A stretch of DNA of 64,000 bases from the NCBI GenBank assembly GCA_963971225.1, contig OZ020269.1, positions 24,962,963 through 25,026,962 on the forward strand. Reading direction: 5' to 3'. The notes beneath the pieces were generated by a model, which was given only the letters and a program-made list of their open reading frames with translations, was not told the DNA's origin and ran no database searches. Every line of letters starts with the position of its first letter. Positions within the stretch are counted from its first letter, which is position 1. The position numbers were made by a program, and so were the translations under genes. Below, one piece after another: positions 31,927-42,900 of the stretch. Origin of the DNA: Melieria omissa. Taxonomy: Eukaryota; Arthropoda; Insecta; Diptera; Ulidiidae.

Positions 31927-32072
31927 CAGTGACGCACAGAGGATTTTGATTTTAGGGGGTTTCATACACAATTTTTGAGACCATACGAAACCAAACTAGT
32001 CATTCAAATTTTTGCAACAAACTATTTTTAGAGGGTTTTGAAACTCCAAAACCCCCTTTGAGCGCGTCACTG
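31927..32072. mobile_element. hAT-like MITE (CAGTGACGCACAGAGG family), copy B
   Basis: The 146 bp copy has the same ends (CAGTGACGCACAGAGG and TTTGAGCGCGTCACTG). It arose with its surroundings by tandem duplication rather than by a second transposition, because flanking sequence is shared with copy A. Confidence 0.65.
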
Positions 32073-32155
32073 TATGCTTACATCATATGAGTTCCAATAA
32101 ATTTATGTTTTTTTAATATTTTCACGTTATGCTTTTATGACAATTTTATGCAAAA

Positions 32156-33160
32156 ATCTTAATTACCTCGATTGCCCATTGAGCCAATCAATGTTGTCAC
32201 TCAAACTGATAACCAACGCGCAGGCGCGCAGTCACTATGCAAATTTTGCGCTGCTACCGTTAGGCGGCTGCAGCCAAAAGCTGCAATAATTGCTGGGCGT
32301 TCATGTTTTGCTTGTGGCGTCAACATTTAAACAACAACAACAACACATACGCAAAGGTGCTGTCGCCGCTGGTGCTGGCGCAGTATTCGAAAATGTTAAT
32401 TGGCTGCGATGAGCAATGTTTCGATTGTCATTAGGCGCTAATTAGCATAATCTGACTATTAGTTGACTATTGAAATGCCTGGGTGCTTGAGTCAGCAACT
32501 GCGTTGCTTATCAAATAGCTTTATACAACAACAAAAAAATTCAATAAAAATATATACTTTTTTGGCGCTGAAGCCACTTGCGTGCGGTGTTGTCTGAAGT
32601 AGACGAATTTGCCATAAGAAACCTAAATCTGACCGCATTTCTGCAGAACCTCTTTTCTATGAAGCGCTGGCAATCATATCGCAAACCTATAATCACTGAA
32701 AAATGCAAATAAATCTTTCCTAAAGCCAAAGAAATCGCACATATATCAATTTTTATACGTTAAGCCAATAAATAAGAACCCAGAATAAGCTCAGACAGCA
32801 GAATTCACATTTGAAGAAATCGCCTACGCACCACAAACGTCTGGCTGACCCCTTTTTGCCAGCACTATCCAACTGTCACAAAACTATTATTTATTAGAAC
32901 AGTGGCACAGCCAACTTTTTACCAAACGACCATAGCAAAAGACAACATCGTCGCCAAAATGATTCAGAGATCACCAAAGCGCGCCAACACGTCCGACCAG
33001 CCAGCCGACACGTTCGTCGTCGGTCCTCAACAGTTGCCAAACTCAAACCACGCTTAATGCGACTTACGAATAGTCAACACGCCAAGCCGCATGACATAAG
33101 CGTTGCAAACTTGCGGAAACGCACAAAACATATAAATAGAAGAATATGATTTATTTTTCT
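32156..33160. other. GC-richer, single-copy-looking region
   Basis: Two blocks (32200-32470 and 32810-33120) have balanced composition, with words such as GCGCTAATTAGCATAATC near 32434. No frame has a recognisable domain. Candidate regulatory DNA. Confidence 0.3.
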
Positions 33161-35069
33161 AGCTGAAAAAAAAATTTGTGTATCCCTTTATACGTTTGTT
33201 GTATGTATAACATACATGTTGCCATTCATTGCTGACGTGTGACAGCAATTGTCGTCAGTGAACAAATCCCATTGCCAAATTGTCTTGAAGACATATGGCT
33301 TTGGCCATAATGACGTTAGATTGCAATACAAAACCAATAATATTTCAACTGTATAACAATCTGTCCAAAGTCCAAAGTGGAGAAGAAAAAAAATTGTTAA
33401 AAACTAATGCATAATAAGAGGAAAGAAATTCAATATGTGTGTATGTGTGTGTGTGCGTAGTCAAAATTAATTACGCAAATTAAAATGAACGAACAGCAAA
33501 TGAATTTGTTGACGACATCGATTGTTTTAAATTTAATAAATCATCGGCTGGCGACTACAGTAGCCGCCCAGGCAGTCGACGTGCGACTACGTGTGGTGGA
33601 CTACGTGTGGCTACACCTACAAACCACAGTGGTGGCTACAGTAGCCAGAAGGTACACTGACCTCAGACAAAAACCACGTAATGGCAAACCAGTTGGGAGC
33701 AAATGCTCGCATTCGGCTACCCTACAAAATTTTAAAAATTTCTTTGAACCACTTTGATTTCTTTTTCAAGACTGAAGCGAAACCTTTCAAACTTTTTCTT
33801 CAAAGACTTATTAATTTCTTCAAGGTTCATAGACTTTCTAAATCTTTTTAATATAATTTTGTCATTTCTTTATTCGTTTCTCTATTTATTTTCTTCTTCT
33901 ATTCTTCTATTTATTTTTTGCCCTCAAAACTCTTTAAACTCACCACACCCACTAATCGCTGTAGCGTTCGCCACATGTGTCCCCGACCAAATCATCAAAA
34001 GTATTTTGCATTTATTATTATTTTATTTGATTTCTGTGGTCTAAAAAATTTGTTTTTAATATTTTCAAACATTTCACAAACACTGACTTTTGGTCAAATG
34101 AGTCAATTAGCCAAATACGATGGGTTTCGCTTGTGCGTTTTTGATTTGTTTACCAAATTCTCAATCAGCAATTTTCTGCGTTGCGTCGACTTGGCCAACC
34201 ACTCGAAAAGGTGTTGGCACTGACGCACTGTCTGACGTGCGACTGTGCGGCTGTGCTGACTAATTGGCGCCAATTTTGAGGATTAATAAAAATTATAATT
34301 CATTGTTAGCACCATAGATTATTGTTGTTGTTTTTCTTGTTGTTATTACCACAGATTAAGTTTATTGTTTTGTTTGTTCTTATTTTTGTTACCACACTTA
34401 TTGTTGTTATTTGTTTATTTGATTTTACTCTCATTGTCGAATCAACTTCACGTTGCCATAAAATTTTGCATTCATTGTTGCACGAAAACGGGTTCGACAA
34501 TAACAATTTAACGGCTTTTATTAATAATACAAATATGTTTCAATACAATGAGTCATTCCAATTCATATATGTATGTATGATTGTATAAAATTCTCAATTG
34601 ATTTCTCGCCAATTCAATGAATTCGGTGGAAATTGTAAACGTTGTGAAAATGTTTTTGAATTGGAAGTTTTTCACTCACAGAGGAAAATTTGCAAAATGT
34701 CATTGAGGAATTCGTGTGAATTTCAATTAAAGTAATTGATTTACTGAGTCATTTGATTATTTGTAAATATTAAAAACAAATATTTCAGGCTACAAAAAGA
34801 AATAAATGGAGGTGCGAAATATTTGTGAATATTTGGTTAATTGAAGTGTGTGAAAAATATTTTATATTTTCGATTATTTTATATATTCTATTTAAAAATT
34901 CATTAACATATTAATTATTTTTGTTGTTTTTATTTTTTATGTTACTCAAAAGTCAGAATTATTATAATTTTTTCTATTAAAAAATTCGATTAACTAAAAT
35001 TTGTAATTCTAATGGACTTTAATCTGTTGCGGTTATCTCTTTCATTCGTAATACAATGAAACAAATGTG
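33161..35069. other. Non-coding DNA with a short GTGGCTAC minisatellite
   Basis: At about 33550-33655, GGCTAC(A)GTAGCC, GACTACGTGTGG and GGACTACGTGTGGCTAC recur as an imperfect short array within a 90-codon frame that looks non-genic. A (GT)n run is at 33437-33455. The rest is AT-rich without recognised genes. Confidence 0.4.
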
Positions 35070-37190
35070 AACTGCAGAAAATGTAATATTTAAGCCACAT
35101 TGCATTCGTTTTTTTTTTCTATAACCCTTGTTTTTCTTCCTCGTCGTTTCTTCTTCTTTTTAGTACAATTTTCTTCTTTCTCATCGCCCTCTTTTGTCCT
35201 TCCTTCACTTTTAACTGCAATAAACTTGATGAGTGACAATCAGTATAGCCAAATGTATTCATTTTGCTTTTCCTAATCCCTTCTTCTACTTATTTCGTCA
35301 CCTTTTCTTATTCCTGTTCTTCCTCCATTCACTCTTCTTTGCTTTTTATTGCAGAAAATGTGATATTTAAGCCACATTGTATTCATTATGCATTCGTTTT
35401 TCTCTTCTTTTTAGTTCATCACCTTTTTTCGTATTCCTCTTTTTCTGCATTCCTTCTTCTTCTTCTGCATTCCTTATTGTATTCGTTATGCATCGGTTTT
35501 CTCTTCTTTTCGCCTTATTTTCTTCCTTGTCTTTTTTTCTTCCTCTTTTTGCTTTAATCGTCTTATTTTTCTTTGCCTTATTTCTTTCCTTTATCTTTTA
35601 ACTGCTGAAAACGTGATGGTGCACCAAAAGCATTCCTTCCCTCTTCTTTGTCACTTCTTGTTTTTATTTCGTCGCCTTTTCTTATTCCTCTTCTTCCTCC
35701 ACTCCATCTTCTTTAATTTTGTAATGCAGAAAATGTGATGTTTAAGCCACAGTTTGGCCATATACATTCATTTTCCTCTTCTTTTCCGCTACTAACATTT
35801 CCTCCTCTTTTTCTTTGACCTCGCTTCTTTTCATTTCTTCTCTTTCTCTTCGTATTTCTCTTTTTCTTCTTTTCCCTTCCCCTCTCTCCCTTCCCTATTT
35901 TTATGTTTATTCATCTCTGTTTTTCTTCCTTCAGTTTCTTCCTCTTCTTTTATCTTCTTCTAGTGTTTTCTCCATTTTTCTCGCTTTTGCCATATTTTTC
36001 ATTGCGACTAAGAGAGGGGGCCTTATTCTCATTTTTCCCCCTTTCCTTCTACTTGATCTTTTCTTCTTCCTCTACCCTTCTCTCACATCTGTTTCATCTC
36101 TTGAGCATTTCCATTTCTTTTTGTCTATTCTCCTCCCACTCTTCTTATTCTTGTCATTATTCATTTCTCTTCTATTATTCTTAATCTTCTTCTTTTTCTT
36201 CTCGTTCCTCAACTTTTTCAAATTTTTTCTTCTTCTATTACTTCTTGTTTCGTTCTTAATTTACCCTACTTCTTCCTATGTTGTTGTTCTTCGCTTCTTT
36301 CTCCTCTTCGTTCTTGTCTCTTGAGTTGTTCCTCTATTTATTCTTCTTCTTCTCTTTCTTTTCCAACTCAACTTATTCTTATTCTTATTCTTATTTCTTC
36401 TTATTTCTTCTTCTTTTTCTTCCTCTTCTTTTTCTTCCTCTTCGTTTTCTTTTCGCTTACTTCCTTTTAATCTTTCTCTTGTTACTCTTGTTTACCTTTT
36501 TCTTTTATCCTTCTAACTCTTCTTCCCCTTCCTTTCTTCGTCCAGTCTTTTTCAACTCTTCTTTTTTCCTCTTTTATTTTTATTCCAAATTTTCTTTAAT
36601 TCTCCCTCGTAGTATTATTTCTATTCTTCTTTCTCCTTTTTTACTTTTTCCTCCTTACTTCTTTCCCTTTTTATTCTTCCTTTTCATTTGCCATCTCCCA
36701 TTTTCTTAACTTTTTCCCTCTTCTTCTCCTTCTTTTTCTTAATTTAACCATTTTATTTCTTTTATTCTTGTTCCTCTTTTGTTGTTCTGGATTTCTTACT
36801 CATCGTTTCTTCATTTCTTGAATCTTTCCTTTTCTTCTTATTTCACACTCTTGTTATTCTTTCTTTTTGTTTCCTTTTGTTTCTTTCCGTTTCTTCCTTT
36901 TCTTCCTTTTTTGTTTATTATTTTTCATTACTTTTTGTTTTTGTTCTTCGTCTTCTTCGGTTCTACTTTTTTCGTCCATATTCATCGTACTCTTTCCCTT
37001 TTCTTTATTTTTGTCTCATTCTTCCTCTTTTTCTTTGTCATCTTTTTGTTCTTCTTGAATATCTGTCCTTTTCCTTACCGTTCTTCCTCTTCATTTTACC
37101 CTCACATGTTCTTCCTATTTCCTTCTTTATTCGTACTTCTTTCCCTTTCCCTTTGTCTTCTTCTTCTTTTTCTTTAAAGCCTTGCATTCC
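35070..37190. repeat. 2.1-kb pyrimidine-rich region (TTC/CTT) with an embedded repeated word
   Basis: The plus strand is overwhelmingly C and T. GCAGAAAATGT(A/G)AT(A/G) followed by TTTAAGCCACA recurs at about 35076, 35353 and 35726, with a decayed form at 35604, marking degenerate units before the tract becomes pure TTCTTCCTT sequence. The many F/S/L-rich frames are artefacts. Such mirror-like homopyrimidine tracts can form H-DNA. Confidence 0.8.
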
Positions 37191-38150
37191 TTATTTCAAT
37201 CAGTCTAAATTCTTAATATGCCAACATTTCTACAATCAACAATCAGACAGATTCAACTGCAATGCAAACATTCGCCCAATTGATTTGCTCAATTTTCAGT
37301 ACATCCTCGCCACATTCTAAGCGCCACTCAGTCGCACCAGAAATACTTATCACCCACAAACCAAACCACGCATCGCTTTCGCACCGAACACCGCACAGTG
37401 GATTCTCCCGGAATGCAAATATTTAAAACAACAACGCAAAGGCGCTAAAAATAAATTTCCAATAAAAATGAAATAATGGCACAAATTCCAATGCAACGCG
37501 CACCGATCAAAACGCCCATTTCAAATGGTGGCACACCGAATTACATATTTAATATTGAGTTTGTATGTTTGTAGATGCATTGCATGTTTGTACTTGGCAG
37601 CAATTGCAATGAATGCAAAAATGCTCTCAACTTGGCAGTTTGAGGTTAGTTCACTTGGTGGCCGATCAGCGCCGGCGCTGTGCATAAATTTCATAAAAAT
37701 GCATTAAATGAAATGACCGATTACTAAACTACTAAATGGTGTAAATTGATTTTGTGCAGTTTGTTGATTGCGTCCCTTTGGGGCAATCGATTGTGCCAAG
37801 GTTAATGCGGCCGTGCCGAACTCATAAAGTGGGCAATTAAATTGCCACAAATTGTGAAAATGTTGGAGTTGATTTTGTTCTAATGTAATTTTTTTAATTT
37901 TATTAGTATTTCTGTATATCAGCTAACGTTGATGTGGGGTCTTGAAGCTGCAAAAAGGCGCGGCTTAGACGAGTATTTGAGGCTTTTGAATGTTTGTGAG
38001 CTTCAGAGAGAAAAAAGTTGTATATTGCATTACAATGCTTAGATTTGCTTTTGAGTTCTATAAACTTCAAGTTTTATTGATAGGGAAATATTTTGGAATG
38101 TTAAAAGTTTGATGGTCTGAAAATTTGACTCAAAGTGTCAACTTTGATCA
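37191..38150. other. Non-coding, partly GC-richer DNA
   Basis: 37320-37850 has balanced composition and AAATGCAAATATTT-like words (37413-37426) but no gene. The remainder is AT-rich. Nothing else was recognised. Confidence 0.3.
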
Positions 38151-38280
38151 TTGTTTCTAAAGCTTTTTTGCCGAATAATGATCAAATTTACTTTGTTTTT
38201 TGCGCTATTAGCACCAAATGATGCCAGCGAGCAAATAGACAAACTACAGACTTTCGATAATCAAAAATATTTGTTTGCTT

Positions 38281-38380
38281 GTCAAATATTTAGTAGCTGT
38301 CAAATATTTCCCCTTGTAAATATTTACCTCTTGTTAAATATTTACCTCTTGTTAAATATTTGCCGCTTTTCAAATAATTT
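38281..38380. repeat. About 19-bp minisatellite (AAATATTTACCTCTTGTT)
   Basis: Three to five imperfect units of AAATATTTnCC(T)CTTGT(T) occur in tandem and account for a short leucine/isoleucine-repeat frame here. Confidence 0.7.
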
Positions 38381-38569
38381 GTATTGTGAGAACATATTGT
38401 GAACATAGTTTGACTGCTGCTGAAGAATTATTGTGCATACAAATATATTTGACAACAAATATTTGATATTTAAAATTGCCTGTGAAACAATAACCAATCA
38501 ATCATAACGTTACGTTGCTTTGGTTCGCTTTTTTTGGTTAAGTAGTAAGACGAGGTTTGATTAGGTTTG

Positions 38570-38850
38570 ATTATTTTTTTTTGGTTACATTTGGTTAGGT
38601 TACAATTGATTTGGAATTGATTTGAATTTGATTGAATAATATAATAATTCAAATTTTATTTGAATTTGATTTAATTTGATTGGGATTTGATTTGAAATGA
38701 ATTCCAATTTAATTTCAATATGATTCAATTTAATTTGAATTTAAATTTTAATGGATTTGATTTCATTTAAATTTTATTTGAATTTAAGTTGAATTGGATT
38801 TGATTTTATTTGATTTGAATTTGACTAGATTTTATTTCAATTTGATGTGA
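38570..38850. repeat. TTTGAATTTGATT minisatellite, left block
   Basis: Degenerate 6-13 bp units (TTTGATT, GAATTTGAT) are the same family as 41215-42900. Between the two blocks lie the DD37E transposon and the 5S rRNA gene. Confidence 0.75.
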
Positions 38851-39159
38851 ATTGATAAGAACTTCAAGCTTTTAAAACTAAGGAAATTCATTGAGCATTT
38901 TTACTCTGCACACTCCTAGACCGTTTCGCTGTCCCTTGAATAAATGGTGTTTTTGCAATGTGCATATTTTCTATATACACTGCGTGGACCATATTCAAAT
39001 CGACGCTTTTTTCATTCTAGTTCAGGGATATTTTCTTGCTCTGGAATGCAGCTGCGTAGAACGAGTCACAGTAATAAACCCAAAAAACACCTTAAAAAAT
39101 TTAAAATTAATCTTTCACAACAGTGATACAATAACTTAATATAGCATATTATGAAGCTA

Positions 39160-40462
39160 AGGCTTGTCCACGAAATAACTTTTACATTTTCTATTATTAA
39201 TAGCTACTAAATAAAATATTGAACTAATGTTTGTGTGAGTATTTATTATCTCTTATAACTCAAAGTTTGTGATAATGTACAAAAATTTTAAAGTTCAATT
39301 GGATTTCTTACAAATCTACGTATTTTTGCTTTCAATCCCCTCATCAAATGTTGCACACCAGATTTTCCAATTTTTTGGCCATACTGTTCCACTTTTTTAT
39401 AAAATCAATCTTTCCCTTAGCACGTTTTTTATATTTCAGTAAGTTTCGTTTCATTATTGCCCAAAATCGTTCGACTGGCCGAAGCTGTGGGCAATTTGGG
39501 GGATTGTGATTTTTCTCAACAACACGGATCTTATTCCTTTGGTACCACTCTTTGACAATTTCTGCATAGTGGACTGTTGCTAAGTCTGGCCAAAATAAAG
39601 GTGGAACAGCGTGCTCTCTGTACAATGGCAAAAGTCGTTTGTTGAGACATTCCTTCAAGTAAATTTTACTGTTAAGAGTGCCAGTTGTAACAAAAGGACG
39701 AGTGTATTTGCCACAGCTACATATGGCCTGCCAAACCATATACTTTTTACCATATTTGTCAATCCGTTTATACTTGAACCTTTTCAAAACGCCACCCTTC
39801 AGGTATGCTGTGTAATATCCTCGACCTGGAAGCTGTTTGAAATCTTCTTTGACATACGTTTCGTCATCCATTAACACGCAGCCTTTAAAACGACACAGAT
39901 CATTCGATAAAAGTTTTCGGGCTCGATTTCTGGCACGCTTTTCCACTTCGGAGTTACGATTTGGCACTTTTTGAACAACGAAAGATTTGAGCTCGTAGTG
40001 TCTTTTAATTTTCGCAATGTATGATTTCGAAACTTCGAATTTTCGTGCCAAATCTCGTAAAGATTGGTTTGGATTTTTTTCCAGAGAAACTTTCACCTTA
40101 CGAGCTATATCTTTATAGACGAAACCTTTTTTTCGTCCGGCTCCGACGATACGGGATGTGGACAGGTCCTTCTTGTATTTAATTACCACATTTCTAGCTG
40201 TTGCGCTGGAAACTTTGGCTAGTCTTCCCAACAATGCGTACAAAGCCGTTGGATTTTCGAAAAAGTGGGCAATTATTTTTTGTCGAATTTTCTCTTCTTT
40301 AGATGCCATTTTGATTGAATCACTTTAAATTTCAAAATACAATTGACCACTAATAGCTGAAATTTGACAGATTCTGAAAAGCGAATTTTTTTTTTAGAAA
40401 TTTCGGTGCTTACTATACTTTTTTTCGTTTTACATTGTAAAAGTTATTTCGTGGACAAGCCT
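39160..40462 (-). mobile_element. Complete DD37E Tc1/mariner-family transposon
   Basis: The 1,303 bp element has about 28-bp inverted ends beginning AAGGCTTGTCCACGAAATAA and a TA duplication (39158-39159 and 40463-40464). It contains a single uninterrupted transposase gene on the minus strand. Intact ends, intact frame and an unmutated-looking catalytic triad make it the best candidate for a recently or currently active transposon in the window. Confidence 0.93.
39344..40309 (-). CDS. DD37E transposase (321 aa), intact
   Basis: The protein cuts and pastes its own element at TA sites. Residues 1-105 form two helix-turn-helix modules (LARKFEVSKSYIAKIKRH is the recognition-helix region of the second), with a basic linker GAGRKKG at 57-63. 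The DDE domain has MDDETYVK (D149), FWPDLATVHYA (D242) and NPPNCPQLRPVERFW (E280). There are 37 residues between D242 and E280, giving the DD37E signature seen in mosquito ITmD37E-type elements rather than DD34D mariner or DD34E Tc1. The ATG at 40309 lies about 150 bp inside the end, and the length is normal for the family. No stop or frameshift. Confidence 0.92.
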   Translation of the reverse strand: MASKEEKIRQKIIAHFFENPTALYALLGRLAKVSSATARNVVIKYKKDLSTSRIVGAGRKKGFVYKDIARKVKVSLEKNPNQSLRDLARKFEVSKSYIAKIKRHYELKSFVVQKVPNRNSEVEKRARNRARKLLSNDLCRFKGCVLMDDETYVKEDFKQLPGRGYYTAYLKGGVLKRFKYKRIDKYGKKYMVWQAICSCGKYTRPFVTTGTLNSKIYLKECLNKRLLPLYREHAVPPLFWPDLATVHYAEIVKEWYQRNKIRVVEKNHNPPNCPQLRPVERFWAIMKRNLLKYKKRAKGKIDFIKKWNSMAKKLENLVCNI

Positions 40463-40622
40463 TATGAGCTGATACGTAAATTAAATCGTTGTAGATGATA
40501 AGGTGGGTTAAGAAACCATAAGCAAGACTGTTCAGTAAAAACTGCACTCAAAAAGTGAATTAAATGAAAATGTGTTGAAAAGAAATAAGGAGGAGGAGGG
40601 AGCAAAAAATGAGTTTAGGCAA

Positions 40623-40742
40623 ATGCCAACAACACGCGGTGTTCCCAAGCGGTCCCCCATCCAAGTACTAACCGCGCCCGACGCTGCTTAATTTCGGTGA
40701 TCGGACGAGAACCGATGTATTCAGCGTGGTATGGTCGTTGGC
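40623..40742 (-). rRNA. 5S rRNA: 5S ribosomal RNA gene (isolated copy)
   Basis: The minus strand starts GCCAACGACCATACCACGCT and ends CCGCGTGTTGTTGGC, so helix I (GCCAACGAC with GTTGTTGGC) pairs. The pol III internal control region is present, including TACTTGGATGGGGGACCGC. It matches the Drosophila 5S sequence closely as I remember it. A run of six T on the transcribed strand 14-19 nt past the 3' end can serve as terminator. No second copy lies in the window, whereas 5S genes usually sit in tandem arrays, so this is an orphan gene or a recent pseudogene. The mature 3' end is uncertain by 2 nt. Confidence 0.93.
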
Positions 40743-40759
40743 GAATGCTCACTCGACTA

Positions 40760-41214
40760 TTCACCTCCATATCATATCAGTAAATTTCTATTCAAATGCA
40801 TATGTTTTGTTTTTGGGAATGTTCTCAACAAAATAAATGAAATATTTTTCTGAATCAGAAAATTTGCATATGTAATTCGCTTTCAATGTTTGCAATAAAA
40901 TTTATATTTCGAAGCTTTTTTGATTAAATGTTGTTGTGAATTCTAATGTTCAGTCATTTCTTATGTATGGAATTTTTTGTTTATTATAAATTTATTAAAA
41001 AAAAAAATATTCTACCAATAACTTTCAGTAAGCATAGCATCAAAATTAAAAAAAAAAACTATATTTTCTTAATAATAATAGCGAAAGTAGTTTAAATTGT
41101 TTTCAATAATCTCTTTTGTATAGAAATTTGTGGTCCTGAAAAGGACCGATTGTTTGTTTGCTATTTTTGAAAATGTCGACCGTTTGGAAATTAACTTAGG
41201 CACGTTCGCCACGG
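40760..41214. other. AT-rich spacer, nothing recognised
   Basis: Sequence between the 5S gene and the large minisatellite has no array of 5S-type spacer and no second 5S copy. Confidence 0.5.
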
Positions 41215-42900
41215 ATGCGTTTGAATTTGATTTAAATTTGATTTGAATTTGATTTAAATTTAATTTGAATTTGATTGAAATTTCAATACAATTTGATTTC
41301 AATTTAATTTGATTTTGAATTTGTTTTGATTTCATTTCAACGTTAGTTGATGTGATTTTGATTTAATTTCAGTAGAATTTGTTTTGAATTTGAGGTGATT
41401 TGATTTGAATTTGAGTTGATTTGATTAAAATTTTATTTGAATTTAGTTTTGTTTGAATTTGATCTTGAATTTGAACTTGAGTTGAATTTGGTTTTGATGT
41501 TGAAATTGATTTGATTTTGATCTAAATTTAATTATTTAAATTTAATTTGAATTTGATTGAAATATCAATACAATTTGATTTCAATTTAATTTGATTTTGA
41601 ATTTGTTTTGATTTCATTTCAACTTGAGTTGATGTGATTTTGATTTAATTTCAATAGAATTTGTTTTGAATTTGAGGTGATTTGATTTGAATTTGAGTTG
41701 ATTTGATTAAAATTTTATTTGAATTTAGTTTTGTTTGAATTTGATCTTGAATTTGAACTTGAGTTGAATTTGGTTTTGATGTTGAATTTGATTTGATTTT
41801 GATCTAAATTTCATTACTTAAAATTAATTTAAATTTGATTTAAATTTCAATTCAAATTGATTTCAATTTAATTTTAATTTGAATTTATTTTGATTTAATT
41901 TCAACTTAAGTTGAATTTATTTTGATTTAATTTCAATTTGAGTTGAATTTGATTTGCATTTGAGGTGATTTGATTTGAATTTGAGTTGATTTGATTTAAA
42001 TTTTATTTGAATTTGATTCGAATTTGATTTTGATTTCAACTTGAGTTGAATTTGATTTTGATTTTGAAGGTGATGTGATTTGAATGTGATTCGAATTTGA
42101 TTTGAATTTAATGCCAAAGTGATTTAAATTAAATTTAATTTTAATTGCATTTGGATGGGATTTCATTAGATTTTAATTTTAGTTGAATTTTATTTAAATT
42201 TGATGTGATTTGATTATAGTTTTATTTAATTTGAGTTTGATTTGTATTCAATTTGATTTGAAGTTGATTTGAATTTGAAGTCCCATTTAATTTGAATTTG
42301 ATTTTAATTTCAATTTCATTTTAATTTGATTTGATTTCAAATTGAGTTGAGTTTGATTTGAATTTGATGTGATTTGATTTGGAATTACTGCTAAATTGAT
42401 TTCAATTTGATACAATTTCTTCTCAATTTTATTTGAATTTGATCTTATTTGATTTGATTTAAATTTGAGTCGAATTTGATTTGAATTTTTTTTTAACTTG
42501 ATTGTACTTTTATTTAATTTGTATTTGATTTATATTTGATTTTTATTTGATTTGAGTTTGATTTGAATTTCGTTTCAATTTGATTTCAATTTCTTTTTAT
42601 TTTTAATTTGATTTGATTTTAATTTGAGTTAAATTTGATGTGATTTGATTTGAATTTGATTCGAAGTTACTGTCAAATTGATTACAATTTGATTTAAACT
42701 TCATTTTAATTTTATTTGAATTTGATTTAAGTTGATCTGATTTAAATTTGAGGCGAATTTGATGTTAGATTTGATGCGAGTTAATATTATTTTGGTTTTA
42801 GTGTGATGCGATCTTAATTTCATGTAAATTTGATTAAATATAATTTGGAATTGATTTGATTTGAATTGGTTTGAATATACAAGAATTTGATTTAAAATTT
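41215..42900. repeat. TTTGAATTTGATT minisatellite with a 282-bp higher-order duplication
   Basis: About 1.7 kb of degenerate (TTTGAATTTGATT)n. A 282-bp block is duplicated head to tail: CAATACAATTTGATTTC at 41284 and 41566, GAGGTGATTTGATTTG at 41392 and 41674, GATGTTGAA at 41496 and 41778. Minus-strand frames made of N/Q/I/K/F/S repeats are artefacts. Confidence 0.9.

Larger units (their letters stand above)
31482..32155. repeat. Tandem duplication of about 340 bp, each unit carrying a MITE
   Basis: Both units share CAAAGTCGGC(C)AA, then TTCCACTTTATATTAGTTG, a 146-bp MITE, CATCATATGAGTTCCAATAA and TTTTAATATTTTCACGTTAT in the same order. The second unit has about 25 extra bases (GTCACTTTGAACTTCTCTC) near its start. 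The MITE copies differ by several substitutions, so the duplication is not recent. Confidence 0.8.

Noticed and set aside
35264..37320. Many long F/S/L-rich ORFs up to 169 codons
   Set aside because: They are translations of a C/T-only strand, which rarely yields stop codons on that strand.
38281..38380. Possible CRISPR-like regular repeat
   Set aside because: Units are adjacent without unique spacers, in a eukaryotic context: a simple minisatellite.
41069..42117. Minus-strand ORFs of N/Q/I/K/F/S repeats
   Set aside because: Direct translation of the TTTGAATTTGATT minisatellite.
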